This document shows, in pieces, positions 8,899 through 18,362 of a DNA stretch of 64,000 nucleotides. The stretch comes from Streptomyces sp. NBC_01497 (lineage in GTDB: Bacteria; Actinomycetota; Actinomycetes; Streptomycetales; Streptomycetaceae). The notes below the pieces were generated by a model, which did no database searches, was not told where the DNA came from, and saw only the letters and a program-made list of their open reading frames with translations. Position numbers and translations under genes: made by a program. The DNA lies in assembly GCF_036250695.1 (NCBI RefSeq), contig NZ_CP109427.1, positions 1,178,001 through 1,242,000 of the forward strand. The letters run 5' to 3'. How positions within the stretch are numbered: position 1 is the first letter of the stretch; the number at the start of each line of letters is the position of its first letter.

Positions 8899-9107
8899 GG
8901 GGTGCCGGCCGGTCCGGGACGGTGGGATCTCTCCTGACGGCCGCGGACCGTCGACGGTGGCGGGCCGCCTGCCGCCGTCGCGGGCGTCACGTTCACCGCG
9001 CGGGAGGAGGCGCGGCCGACGGGAGGGCTCGCGCCGGAAACCCGCACGTCGGCGCCGGCCTCCCCTGCCGGCGGGGACGCCGGCGCCGACCGCCGGGGGC
9101 GCGGGTG

Positions 9108-10511
9108 TTACGGCAGCGCCGGGCGGCCCGGTGTCTCCAGCCAGGTGCGGAAGAGGCCGGTCAGGTCCTGGTGCGAGACCTTCTCGGCCAGCGCCTCGAA
9201 CTCCTGGGTCGTGCCGTTGCCGTAGCGGTGGGCCGCCGTCCACGCCGGGAGCAGCTTGAAGAACGCCGTGTCGCCGATGCGTTCGCGCAGCGCCTCCAGT
9301 GTCATCGCGCCGCGTGTGTAGACCGCGTCGGCGAACATCGTGTCGCGCTGCGGGTCGTCGACCCGCGTCTGCCAGAAGTCGTTCGCCGCGGGGCGGGCGT
9401 TGTAGGCGCTGACGAAGTCCTCGCGGGTGGTGTGCGTCCCCCGGTGCTCGTCCCACAGCCACTGGGCGTAGGTGGCGAAGCCCTCGTTCAGCCAGACGTT
9501 CTTCCACTGGGCGACCGACACCTCGTCGCCGAACCACTGGTGGGCCAGCTCGTGGACGATGGTCGACTCGCTGCGCACCGCCGAGTAGGCGGGCTTCGAC
9601 TGGACTTCGAGCGAGAAGCCGGCCTGGGGCATGTCGTCCACGATCGCGCCCGTCTCCTCGAAGGGGTACGGGCCGAAGAGCGTGCTCCAGTAGTCGGTGG
9701 CCTCGGCGGTCACCTGGTAGACGTCGACCGTGCCCTTGGGCAGTACCGGGTCGGTCGCCACGTAGATCGGCGTGCCGGCGGGGGTCCGGCCCTGCCGCAC
9801 GTCGAACTTACCGATGGTCGCGGTCGCCAGATACGTCGCCATGGGCTTCGACTCGCGCCAGTGGAAGTGCGAACGGCCGTTCTTCGTACGGGAGTCGATG
9901 AGGCGGCCGTTGGACACACCGGTGAGTCCCTTGGGCGCGTCGATGGTGATGTCGTACGTGGCCTTGTCGCTCGGGTGGTCGCTGGAGGGGAACCAGGAGG
10001 ACGCCGCGTTCGGTTCGCAGGCCACGAAGACACCGTCGGCCGTCTTCATCCAGCCGTACTGCGAACCGAACACGATCGGCCCGCTGAGCGGCTGCGGTAT
10101 GCCGTGGTACGCGAGGGTGACGCGGAACGTGCGGTTCTTCGCGAGCGACTTCGCGGGCGTGATGGCGATCTCGTCGGCGGATCGGCTGAACCGGGCCGGG
10201 CGGCCGTCGACCCGCACCGAGTCCACGGTGAGTTTCTGCAGGTCCAGGTCGAAGGAACGGAGGTTCTGGGTGGCTCTGGCGGTGAGCGTGGTCGTGCCGT
10301 CGAGGACGTCGGAGTCCGGGTTGTACGACACCCCCAGGTCGTAGTGGAGCGCGTCGAATCCACCATTGCCGAGGGCCGGGAAGTACGGGTCACCGATGCC
10401 GGGTGCGCCGGGTGAGGCGCCGGGGGCCGCGGCGATGGCGAACGCGGAGGCGACGGCGGTCGCCAGGGCGAGCCAGCGGGACGTACGACGAGCCGAACGT
10501 GACAGAGCCAT
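9108..10511 (-). CDS. Secreted M1-family zinc aminopeptidase
   Basis: This 467-residue protein begins with a signal peptide (basic start, then a hydrophobic Ala-rich stretch to about residue 29). The zinc site is HELAH near residue 319 with the third ligand Glu in NEGFATY 18 residues on, the gluzincin M1 pattern. It is shorter than full-length aminopeptidase N because the C-terminal ARM-like domain is missing, as in other compact secreted M1 enzymes of actinomycetes. ATG 10511 is chosen because a typical signal peptide follows directly and AAAGG lies upstream. It is monocistronic, with a hairpin downstream. It likely trims peptides outside the cell. Confidence 0.9.
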   Translation of the reverse strand: MALSRSARRTSRWLALATAVASAFAIAAAPGASPGAPGIGDPYFPALGNGGFDALHYDLGVSYNPDSDVLDGTTTLTARATQNLRSFDLDLQKLTVDSVRVDGRPARFSRSADEIAITPAKSLAKNRTFRVTLAYHGIPQPLSGPIVFGSQYGWMKTADGVFVACEPNAASSWFPSSDHPSDKATYDITIDAPKGLTGVSNGRLIDSRTKNGRSHFHWRESKPMATYLATATIGKFDVRQGRTPAGTPIYVATDPVLPKGTVDVYQVTAEATDYWSTLFGPYPFEETGAIVDDMPQAGFSLEVQSKPAYSAVRSESTIVHELAHQWFGDEVSVAQWKNVWLNEGFATYAQWLWDEHRGTHTTREDFVSAYNARPAANDFWQTRVDDPQRDTMFADAVYTRGAMTLEALRERIGDTAFFKLLPAWTAAHRYGNGTTQEFEALAEKVSHQDLTGLFRTWLETPGRPALP

Positions 10512-10697
10512 GACAGCCTTTCGGGTACACGGTGTCGGTGACCGAACGTGCACACTCTGCTCCGCCGGGCGCCCAGCCGCTCCGCGCATCGCAAAATTTC
10601 TTCGAACTTCGTTAAAGACTTCGGCAGTTGGGACGCTTAAGCCCGACTTGTCGGAGCGGCCGACCGACAACACGCCCCGTCCAGCCCCGCCTCGGCC

Positions 10698-10737
10698 GCA
10701 CCCGGCACCCGGCCTCGGCACCCGGCACCCGGCCTCG
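10698..10737. repeat. Two direct copies of a 20-bp GC-rich unit
   Basis: The unit at 10698-10717 is repeated exactly at 10718-10737, between the divergent ends of the M1 peptidase promoter region and the LacI gene. No function is evident. Confidence 0.7.
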
Positions 10738-10758
10738 GCTCCCCCGCGGACCCGGGTC

Positions 10759-11793
10759 TCAGCGAGGCGCCGGGCCCGTCGTCCTCCGAGTCACCAGGCT
10801 CGGCGACACGGACACCAGCACCGCCCGGTCGCGCCCCTCGATCCGCTCCAGCAGCAGCCGCGCCGCCGTCGCGCCCATCAGCTCCCCCGCCTGGTCCACA
10901 CTGGTCAGCCGCACCGGCGCCATCGCCGCGACCGCCGTGTTGTTGTATCCCGCCAGGGACACGTCCTGCGGGATACGCAGCCCCAGCTCGCGGGCGGCCC
11001 GGAAGACCCCCATGGCCGCCACGTCGGCACCCGCGAACACCGCGGTCGGCCGGGGACGGGCGGCCAGCAGCTCCATCCCCGCGCGGTAGCCGCCCTCCTC
11101 GGAGTACGCCGTCGTCGCCACGCGCGCGTACGGCGCCAGACCGTGCCGGCGCATCGCGTCCTGGTAGCCACGCCGCTGCACCCGCTCCGGAGTGCCCGAC
11201 CACCCCGTGCCGTCATTGCCGTGGGCCGACGTCAGGGCTATCCGGCGGTGCCCCAGCCCCACCAGGTGGTCGACGACGAGCGCGGCGCCCTCCGCGTCCG
11301 CGTCCACCACCGAGTCGTACACGTCGGCGGTGTCGTGGTGCCCGATGACGACGGTGGGCACGGTGGCGGCGGCCGCCATCACCTCATGGCGCGAGAAGCC
11401 GGGCCCGATCAGGATCAGCCCGTCCATCTGGCGGTCCACCATCGCCCGCGCGAGCCTCGTCTGGTCCTCGGCGCCGAAGCCGGCCGCCCCGAGGAGCATC
11501 TGGTAGTCCGTGCCGCGCAGCCGCTCGGTGACACCGTCGAGGATGTCGGCGAAGAACGCGTTGCGCAGGTTGTCCAGAAGGACCCCGATCGTGTACGTAC
11601 GGCCCCGCATGCCCCGGGCCGCGGCGTGCGGCCGGTAGTCCAGTTCGTCCATCGCACCGCGGACCCGCTCGCGCATCGCGTCGCTGACTCCGTACGCGTT
11701 CCGCAGCACCTTGGAGACCGCGGACGTGGAGACGCCCGCGTGCCGCGCCACATCAGTGATCGTCACACGCCGCCCGCCGCCGACCGGGTGCAT
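10759..11793 (-). CDS. LacI-family repressor of the adjacent sugar genes
   Basis: A LacI/GalR regulator of 344 residues: N-terminal HTH (VTITDVARHAGVSTSAVSKVL) and hinge, then a periplasmic-binding-protein-like sugar sensor. ATG 11793 has GGAGG 8 nt upstream. It is divergent from the MFS and hydrolase genes, with AACGTT-centred sites on both sides of a candidate promoter in between, so it probably represses that pair until a sugar released from the polymer binds. Confidence 0.9.
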   Translation of the reverse strand: MHPVGGGRRVTITDVARHAGVSTSAVSKVLRNAYGVSDAMRERVRGAMDELDYRPHAAARGMRGRTYTIGVLLDNLRNAFFADILDGVTERLRGTDYQMLLGAAGFGAEDQTRLARAMVDRQMDGLILIGPGFSRHEVMAAAATVPTVVIGHHDTADVYDSVVDADAEGAALVVDHLVGLGHRRIALTSAHGNDGTGWSGTPERVQRRGYQDAMRRHGLAPYARVATTAYSEEGGYRAGMELLAARPRPTAVFAGADVAAMGVFRAARELGLRIPQDVSLAGYNNTAVAAMAPVRLTSVDQAGELMGATAARLLLERIEGRDRAVLVSVSPSLVTRRTTGPAPR

Positions 11794-11848
11794 TGGCACG
11801 CCTCCGCTTTCCGGCCGCCCGTAATCGGGTACAGCCCTGATTTCACGC

Positions 11849-11933
11849 AACGTTCCACAACCTTACGCACGTCTCTTGACGTCGAAAGGGCGCTCGGCCC
11901 TACGGTGGCCTCCCCTTGGTTGGAGAACGTTCT
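11849..11933. promoter_or_regulatory. Promoter with two AACGTT LacI-type operators
   Basis: One AACGTT centre at 11849-11854 and a second inside the 10-bp palindrome AGAACGTTCT at 11924-11933 flank a candidate -35 TTGACG (11876-11881) and a -10-like TACGGT (11901-11906, spacing 19). LacI-family operators are commonly palindromes centred on CG. Two sites about 77 bp apart would allow looping or separate control of the two divergent genes. Confidence 0.6.
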
Positions 11934-11951
11934 ACGACGAGGAGCCGCAGC

Positions 11952-13283
11952 ATGGGACAGCCGGCACCCGGCGGCCGTACGGCCGGAGACTCCGCCGAAG
12001 AGGTACAGGTCAAGGACGGCATCCCGGTCGACGGTGTCAGCCGTCAGCAGTGGAGGTGGTCCGCGCTCGCCGGTATGGCGTCCTACCTCGACGCGGGATC
12101 GATCGTGGCGATCGGCTCCGGCCTCGCCCTGTTCCAGGAACACCTCCACCTCGCCACCACGGGGCTGACGGGCGTCGGCGCGCTCGCCGCCATAGGGCCC
12201 AACGCGATCGGCGCCGCCGTCGGTTCCTTCATCGGCGGCCGGCTCGGCGACAAGCTGGGCCGCAAGCGGATCTACCAGTACGACCTGCTCGTGTACGCGG
12301 CGGCGGTGCTGCTCATCGCGCTGTCGGTGAACTCCTGGATGCTCTTCCTCGGCACGTTCGTCGTGGGTGTCGCCGTCGGCGCGGACGTGCCGACCTCGCT
12401 CGCACTGGTCGGCGAGTTCTCGCCGGTCAAGGCACGCGGCAAGCTGCTGGGGCTGACACAGGTCGCCTGGAACGTCGGCCCCATGATCGTGCTGCTGCTC
12501 GCGCTCGCCCTGTCGCACCTGGGCCTGCTGGGCATCCGGATCGTCTTCCTGCATCTGGTCGTCGTCGCGATCATCACCTGGGCGATGCGGCGGGGCATGA
12601 CCGAGTCCGCGATGTGGAAGGCGGCGGCCGAGCGGGGAGCCGCGAGCAAGGCCCGGGTGCGGGCACTGTTCCGCGGCGCCCACTTCAAGGCGCTCAGCTG
12701 GACGGGCAGTTTCTACATCTTCCAGGGACTGGCGGCGGGGACGGCCGGGCTGTTCACCCCGTACATGGTCAAGAACCTCGGCGCGGGCGACCAGACCGTC
12801 TCGGTCGCGCTGTCGTGCGCGGGATTCGGCGTCGGCATCGTGGCGACCGTCTTCATCTACATGCCGTTCAGCGACCGCAACCACCACACCCGCAGGCGGC
12901 TGTGGGTGACCGGCGCGATCGCGCAGATCATCGCGTACGCGCTGTTCCTGGTCTTCCCGTTCACCGTGCCCACCATCCTGCTGAACACGTTCCTGTTCGG
13001 GGTCGGCGCGTCACTCGCCGGCGACGCGTTCTACAAGACCGTCAGCCAGGAACTGTTCCCGACGATGCTGCGCGGCACGGCCCAGGGCTTCACGTTCGGT
13101 GTGGCGCGCGCCTGCCTCGGTGTGTGGAGCTACTACGTGCCGCACCTGGCGAGCGCCGGGATCACCTCGGTCGCGGCCCTGCTGTGCGCGTTCCTCGTGA
13201 TCAGCGGGTGCGTCGGCTTCTTCTTCATGCCGAACACCGTGGGCAAGTCCCTCGACAGCATCCAGCTGGAACGGGCGGGCTGA
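11952..13283 (+). CDS. MFS sugar transporter
   Basis: A major facilitator of 443 residues with about 12 membrane segments and the loop 2-3 signature GRLGDKLGRKR. The style is that of sugar porter/inositol-type proton symporters. ATG 11952 has GAGGAG upstream at good spacing. It is the first gene of the LacI-controlled unit; the hydrolase follows 113 bp later. It probably imports the mono- or disaccharide released by that enzyme. The exact sugar is unknown; rhamnose would fit if the hydrolase is a true GH106. Confidence 0.85.
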   Translation: MGQPAPGGRTAGDSAEEVQVKDGIPVDGVSRQQWRWSALAGMASYLDAGSIVAIGSGLALFQEHLHLATTGLTGVGALAAIGPNAIGAAVGSFIGGRLGDKLGRKRIYQYDLLVYAAAVLLIALSVNSWMLFLGTFVVGVAVGADVPTSLALVGEFSPVKARGKLLGLTQVAWNVGPMIVLLLALALSHLGLLGIRIVFLHLVVVAIITWAMRRGMTESAMWKAAAERGAASKARVRALFRGAHFKALSWTGSFYIFQGLAAGTAGLFTPYMVKNLGAGDQTVSVALSCAGFGVGIVATVFIYMPFSDRNHHTRRRLWVTGAIAQIIAYALFLVFPFTVPTILLNTFLFGVGASLAGDAFYKTVSQELFPTMLRGTAQGFTFGVARACLGVWSYYVPHLASAGITSVAALLCAFLVISGCVGFFFMPNTVGKSLDSIQLERAG

Positions 13284-13396
13284 GCCGGAGCGGACCCACC
13301 ACCACGGCACCGCACGCCGGGCGCCCTCCGCACGGCAGCACCACCCGGACGACCTGCACCACCAGCACCACCCGCACGAAAAGAAAGGCCCCGCTC

Positions 13397-16300
13397 GTGA
13401 CCGACGACCAGGCCGCGTCACCGACCGCCGGCGGGGCACCGTCCGCGACCGGCCCGGCGACCCGCCTCCTGTCCCGCTTCACCGACCCGTCACCCGAGTA
13501 CGGGCCGCTGCCCCTGTGGTGGTGGAGCGGGGCCCCCGTCACCGGGGAGCGGCTGCGCCGGCAGATGGAGCTGCTGCTCGCGCAGGGGGTGCGCCAGGCC
13601 GTGGTGATCTGCCTGGCGCCGACCGGACCGATGTTCGGCTCCCTGGCGGACGATCCGCCGTACCTGAGCCCGGAGTGGCTGACGCTCCTCGACGGCGCCT
13701 GCGCCGACGCCGAGGAACTCGGTTTCACCCTGTGGATGTACGACCAGATCGGCTTCTCGGGAGCCAACTTCCAGGGCCTGATCACCGCACAGAACCCCGA
13801 GTTCGCCGGACTCGGCCTCTACCGCACCACCGCGAGCACCGACGGGGGGCCCGCGGTGGTGCGCCCGCCCGCCGGGCACACCGCGCTGGCCGCGTACACC
13901 ACGCCGCTCGACGGCGACAGGGCGACGCCGCCGGTGCCGGTGCCGCTCGACGCGGCCGGCGCGGCACACTGGGAGGGCCCTGCGGCACGCCTGACGCTCG
14001 TGCACACCGGCGTCAGCGGCTTCGACTACTTCGGTACCGAGGCGTGCGCCGCGCTCCTGGACCAGGTGCACGGCACGCTGGAGCGGCACGTCGGCAAGTG
14101 GTTCGGCCGCTCCATCGGCGGCTTCTTCCAGGACGAACTGCCCGCCCTGCCCACCTGGGGCCGGGATTTCGCCGCGACCTTCGCCGCCGTGTACGGCTAC
14201 GACCCGGTGCCGCGCCTCGCCGCGCTGTGGGAGGGCGACGACGACGCCTCGGCGCGCGTGCGCCGCGACTACCAGGAACACCGCGCCCGGCTCGGCCGGC
14301 AGGCCTTCTTCACGCCACAGCGGGCCTACTTCGAACGGCACGGTCTGATCTGCGGCTTCGACCAGCCATCGCCGGCCCGCGAGGGCGACCCCGTGGGCGG
14401 GGTGAAGGTGTACGGGGACTACCACGCCACACACCGGGGCTACGGGGCGCCCGGCAGCGACCACTGGGGCGACGCCAAGGTGCACAGCTCCATGGCGCAC
14501 GCGAACGGCGAACCACGCACCTGGATCGAGGCGTTCCACTCCTCCGGCTGGGGCGGCACGCTGGAGGAGACATACGACTGGCTGGCGCCGTTCCTGCGCC
14601 GTGGCGCGAACCTCTACGACCCGCACGCCGTGTACTACGCCACGCCCGGCGGCTGGTGGGAGTGGGCACCGCCGTCCACGTGCTGGCGCCAGCCGTACTG
14701 GCCCGACTACCACGTCTTCGCCGGCGCGGTGGCGCGCCTGTGCTCGGTGCTCACCGCGGGCCACCACGTGTGCGACACGGTGCTGCTCTCCCCCACCACC
14801 ACCGCGCAGGCCTACCTCACACCGGACGGGCCCCTGGCGCCCGCGCGCGAGTCGGCCGCGCTCTACCACCGGCTGAACGGTGTGGGCACCTGGTTCGCCG
14901 AGCGGCGCGGGGTGCTGGAGAGCGCGGGCCTCGATCACGACGTCCTCGACGAGAGCGCGATCGCCCACGCCTCGGTCGCCTCGGACGCCTGCGGGGCGAC
15001 CCTGTCCGCCGGCGCGGAGACGTACCGCACGGTGGTGCTGCCGGGTCCCCGCGCGCTGCACACGGCTGCGGCCGCCACCCTGGCGCGGTTCGCGCGGGCC
15101 GGCGGCCGGGTGGTGTGTGTCGGGCGCGCGCCCGACCTGTTCCTGGGCGCGGGCCTGACCCGGGACGGCGGGAAGGCGGCCGACGGCGGCGCGGCCTTCG
15201 CCGACGCGCTGGCCGCCGGACTCATCACGCTCGTCGCGGACGCGGAAGCGGTCCCCGCGGCCGTCACGGCCGGACCCCTGCGCGTGGTCGCCGACGCCCC
15301 CTTCCTGCTGCGCCGCGACGGCGGCACCCACATCCTCGCCCTGACCGCGCACGACGAGGTGAGCGGGACCCGCGCGCCGATCGTGTCGCTCGGCACGGAC
15401 GACTGGACGACCCAGGACAACTTCTCCTGGTCCGCGTACTGGCGGCAGCTGCACGGACACGGCTACACGTACGTGCCGTCCGCCGGCCGCACCGCCTCGG
15501 TCCGGATCGAGGGCCCGTCGCACGCGCCCCGGGCGCAGCGCTGGGACCCGGGTACGGGCGAGCGCACCGAACTCAGCGTGTCCCCGGCCGAAGGCCGGGG
15601 CTGGCGGCTGGAGGTGCCGTTCGCGGACGGGGCGGTGGCGCTGGTGGTGTTCGGCGACGACCTGCCCGCGCCGACCCGCGAGCCGCTGGGACGGCCCACC
15701 GGTACGACGGAGCTGGCCGGGCCCTGGCGGGCACTCGCGGTCTCGACCCTCGACAACCGCTGGGGCGACCTGGCGGCGGCCAACCGGCCCGGGATCCTGC
15801 CGGTCGAGGTGTGGCGGATGGAGCACCGGGAGGGCGAGGGGGGTCCATGGCGGCCCGTGACCGCCGGGTTCGGCCCCTTCGCCCTCGTCCGGCGCGGCGA
15901 GGGCGGCTACGAGCCGGCCGAGTGGTCGCTCTCGCGCGGCATCCGCGACGACCCGGTGCACGACTACCGGCTCGGCCCGAAGGGCTACGTGCCGGAGGAG
16001 TTCCTCGACGTGCGCGAGGTGGTGCGGGGCGGCGAGGTGTCCGTACGGACGCATCTGACACTGCCGGCGACGCCCGGTCCACGGTGGCTCGCGGTGGGGG
16101 CCAACGCCGAGCGGCGCGTGCTGGCCGACGGCGCGGACCTGCCCGTCGAGGGCGACGGCTACCAGTCGTTCAGCCCGCTGCCGCAGGGCCTCGCGGGGCG
16201 CACCGTGACCCTCGACCTGGTCCTCGTCGCACGGGAGGACGGGCCGGTGCGGGCGTCGTTCGCCGTCGTCCGCGACCCGGAGGCGTACCGCAGGCCCGAG

Positions 16301-17446
16301 TGGATGTCCGCCGGCGCGGGCGGCGCCCCGGGCCGGACGTACGACCTGACGCGCCGGCTGGCACTGGACCGGCTGCCCGAGGACCCCACGGTCCAGGTCG
16401 GCAGCGACGGGGCGTGCACCGTCCTGGTCAACGGCGCGGAGGTGGGCCGCCAGGGCGACTTCAACCCGTACCCGGGCCACCGCGAGGTGCGGGTCCACCC
16501 CTACGACCTCGGGGCGGTCCTGCGGGTCGGCGAGAACACCCTGACCCTGCGGCTGACCGACCCGGACGGCGGGCCGACGGCCGCCGCCCTGGACTCGGCG
16601 CCGGTGGCGCGCGGCGGCCTCGGCCTGCGCAGCGACGCGACGTGGACGGCCGAGGCGGACGGCGCCCGCGCCCCGGTCGTGCTGCGCCCCACGCACCTGG
16701 GCCGCGACCCCCGCTCCTTGTGCGCCTGGGCCCGGCCGCATCCGCTGCCGGGCGCGCACTGGCTCGAACCGGCCGCCGCGCAGGGCCGGGTGGTGGAACC
16801 CGTCGTGCCGGACCTGTCGCCGGGGCCGGTGCGGGAGGAGTGGCTGCGCTTCACCGCGCCGCTCGGCGCGACGGCGCTGCGGGTGGCGACGTCCCTGCGG
16901 ACGAGGGTGGTCACCGGCGGCCGGACGTATGTGCCGGACGCCGGGGGCCGGGTGGAACTGCCCGCGCCCGCGGCGGCGGGCACGCAGGTGGTGCTGCGGA
17001 TCGCGGCGGTCGACGGGCGGCGGGGCGGCGCGCTCCTCGACGGGCCCGTGACGGCGGAGACCGCGGAGGCCGCCTCCCCGCTCGTGAGCTGGGAGGAGCT
17101 GGGCCTGCGGGCGCTGGGCGGCGCCGTTCGGTACCGGAGCGAGCTGGCCTTGCCGGACGGCCCCCCGCGCGGTAGGGCGGTGCTCGATCTGGGCGCGGTA
17201 CGCGGCACGGTGGAGGTGACGGTCAACGGCGTGGCGTGCGGCGAGCGGGTGTGGGGGCCCTGGGTGCTGGAGGTGACGGGCGCGCTGCGCGGCGGGGTCA
17301 ACACCGTCGAGGTGGTGGTGCGCGGCACGCTCGCCGGATACCTCGACGACGCGTCACCCACCCGCGCGATCGCGGCAGGTCAGGTGCGGACGGGCCTGTT
17401 CGGCCCGGTACGGCTGCTGACGTACGAAGCCGCGGCCGGGGACTGA
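13397..17446 (+). CDS. Large GH106-like (alpha-L-rhamnosidase-type) glycoside hydrolase
   Basis: This 1349-residue protein begins after a short tail with PLPLWWWSGAPVT and a TIM-barrel-like first half (GFTLWMYDQIGFSGANF, GGFFQDELP, WIEAFHSSGWGGTLEE, RRGANLYDPHAVYY). Acidic residues in the FFQDE and WIEAF blocks are candidate catalytic residues. The second half is beta-rich with galactose-binding-like segments. The pattern resembles GH106 and related families of plant-polymer hydrolases. I see no signal peptide, so it may act on imported oligosaccharides in the cytoplasm. GTG 13397 has AGAAAGG upstream. Family placement is by resemblance and needs a profile check. Confidence 0.7.
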   Translation: MTDDQAASPTAGGAPSATGPATRLLSRFTDPSPEYGPLPLWWWSGAPVTGERLRRQMELLLAQGVRQAVVICLAPTGPMFGSLADDPPYLSPEWLTLLDGACADAEELGFTLWMYDQIGFSGANFQGLITAQNPEFAGLGLYRTTASTDGGPAVVRPPAGHTALAAYTTPLDGDRATPPVPVPLDAAGAAHWEGPAARLTLVHTGVSGFDYFGTEACAALLDQVHGTLERHVGKWFGRSIGGFFQDELPALPTWGRDFAATFAAVYGYDPVPRLAALWEGDDDASARVRRDYQEHRARLGRQAFFTPQRAYFERHGLICGFDQPSPAREGDPVGGVKVYGDYHATHRGYGAPGSDHWGDAKVHSSMAHANGEPRTWIEAFHSSGWGGTLEETYDWLAPFLRRGANLYDPHAVYYATPGGWWEWAPPSTCWRQPYWPDYHVFAGAVARLCSVLTAGHHVCDTVLLSPTTTAQAYLTPDGPLAPARESAALYHRLNGVGTWFAERRGVLESAGLDHDVLDESAIAHASVASDACGATLSAGAETYRTVVLPGPRALHTAAAATLARFARAGGRVVCVGRAPDLFLGAGLTRDGGKAADGGAAFADALAAGLITLVADAEAVPAAVTAGPLRVVADAPFLLRRDGGTHILALTAHDEVSGTRAPIVSLGTDDWTTQDNFSWSAYWRQLHGHGYTYVPSAGRTASVRIEGPSHAPRAQRWDPGTGERTELSVSPAEGRGWRLEVPFADGAVALVVFGDDLPAPTREPLGRPTGTTELAGPWRALAVSTLDNRWGDLAAANRPGILPVEVWRMEHREGEGGPWRPVTAGFGPFALVRRGEGGYEPAEWSLSRGIRDDPVHDYRLGPKGYVPEEFLDVREVVRGGEVSVRTHLTLPATPGPRWLAVGANAERRVLADGADLPVEGDGYQSFSPLPQGLAGRTVTLDLVLVAREDGPVRASFAVVRDPEAYRRPEWMSAGAGGAPGRTYDLTRRLALDRLPEDPTVQVGSDGACTVLVNGAEVGRQGDFNPYPGHREVRVHPYDLGAVLRVGENTLTLRLTDPDGGPTAAALDSAPVARGGLGLRSDATWTAEADGARAPVVLRPTHLGRDPRSLCAWARPHPLPGAHWLEPAAAQGRVVEPVVPDLSPGPVREEWLRFTAPLGATALRVATSLRTRVVTGGRTYVPDAGGRVELPAPAAAGTQVVLRIAAVDGRRGGALLDGPVTAETAEAASPLVSWEELGLRALGGAVRYRSELALPDGPPRGRAVLDLGAVRGTVEVTVNGVACGERVWGPWVLEVTGALRGGVNTVEVVVRGTLAGYLDDASPTRAIAAGQVRTGLFGPVRLLTYEAAAGD

Positions 17447-17736
17447 GCCGGCGGGCCCGGGCCGGGCGCGCGACGAGGCCCCGGCCCCGTCGGCGCCGCC
17501 CTCACGGTCCTGTCCTCCGCGCGCCGCACCATGGCGCGGTCCGCCGACGCCTCCCGGGAGACATAAATCTGCAGGTCAGCAAGGGTTCGCGGACCTCAGA
17601 CCCAGCAGTTCACGACCAGACTTTACGCATACTTTTATACAGCCATAAGGGTGACAAGGCTGTTTCTTGCGGGCGAGTCGGGCTCCCGGCGTGCCATGAA
17701 GGACGTGCACAGCAACTCCAGCGAAAGAAGGACTCC
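17447..17736 (+). other. Intergenic leader of the SH3 protein gene, locally AT-rich
   Basis: From about 17565 to 17660 the base composition drops well below the surrounding GC level, with TTTACGCATACTTTTATAC at 17621-17639 and a short inverted repeat ACAGCC/GGCTGT spanning about 17638-17662. This is the likely promoter and 5' leader of the downstream gene, but I cannot assign exact -35 and -10 boxes. Confidence 0.35.
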
Positions 17737-18132
17737 ATGCACGCATCGCGTGTGGGGCGCCGGGTCGCCACCACCCTCGCCGGGATTCTGATCGCGGGCA
17801 CGGCCGCCCTGGCCGCCGCCCCCGCGAACGCGGCCTCCCCCGTTCCCAGCGGGGACGCGGCGCCGGTCGCGGCCCAGCCCGCGAAGGGCACGGCCTCGGA
17901 GCCGCGCGGCAGGGTCGTGTCGCGGCTCACCCTCTCGATCCGCGAGCGGGCCACCACGAACTCCCGTTACCTGGGCGGCCTCGCCCCCGGCTCGATCGTC
18001 TACCTGTCCTGCAAGGTGCATGGTCAGAACGTCGACGGCAACGACCTCTGGTACAAGCTGGGCAACGGGCGTCCGGGCTACGTCGCCGCCCGCTACGTCC
18101 AGAACCTCTCGCCCGTTTCGTACTGCCGCTGA
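17737..18132 (+). CDS. Small secreted SH3-like domain protein
   Basis: A 131-residue exported protein: signal peptide with a basic start, hydrophobic core and ANA/A-type cleavage near residue 33, then a linker and an SH3b-like domain (LTLSIRERATTNSRYLGGLAPGS, then LWYKLGNGRPGYVAARYV). Bacterial SH3 domains of this type bind cell-wall or surface ligands. AAGGA lies just before the ATG. It is monocistronic, with a strong hairpin behind it. No catalytic residues are visible. Confidence 0.85.
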   Translation: MHASRVGRRVATTLAGILIAGTAALAAAPANAASPVPSGDAAPVAAQPAKGTASEPRGRVVSRLTLSIRERATTNSRYLGGLAPGSIVYLSCKVHGQNVDGNDLWYKLGNGRPGYVAARYVQNLSPVSYCR

Positions 18133-18160
18133 CGCCGGACCGCGTCACGCGTTGATCCCC

Positions 18161-18197
18161 CTCTGCCGCCGGGCGCCTCGCGCGCCCGGCGGCAGAG
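18161..18197 (+). terminator. 16-bp hairpin terminator after the SH3 protein gene
   Basis: Perfect arms 18161-18176 and 18182-18197 with a 5-nt loop, 28 bp after the stop. Confidence 0.75.
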
Positions 18198-18240
18198 CCG
18201 CGTCCGGGTCGCCACGCCACGGCGCGGACACGGGCCCTGT

Positions 18241-18299
18241 CAGTGGCGGGCCCGTAAGTGGCGGACCTGTCAGTGGCGGACCTGTCAGTGGCGGCCCGT
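18241..18299. repeat. 15-bp tandem repeat, nearly four copies
   Basis: Units CAGTGGCGGGCCCGT, AAGTGGCGGACCTGT, CAGTGGCGGACCTGT and a 14-bp final copy run head to tail just upstream of the lipoprotein gene. They lie between the preceding hairpin and that gene's start, so they are probably in its promoter or leader region. Confidence 0.85.
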
Positions 18300-18362
18300 A
18301 GGCTGAAGGCCGTTCAGCCGGATGCCGCCCAGGCCTTCGGACACGGGGGAACGGGGACAGCC

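Noticed and set aside
6574..9537. Extended 987-codon minus-strand frame for the FUSC protein
   Set aside because: The extra N-terminal part overlaps the M1 peptidase and is Arg/Pro-rich noise; AGGAGG before the GTG at 8679 marks the start.
13490..16759. 1089-codon minus-strand open frame opposite the large hydrolase
   Set aside because: GC-rich third positions keep the opposite frame free of stops. The translation is low-complexity Arg/Gly/Val and has no family features.
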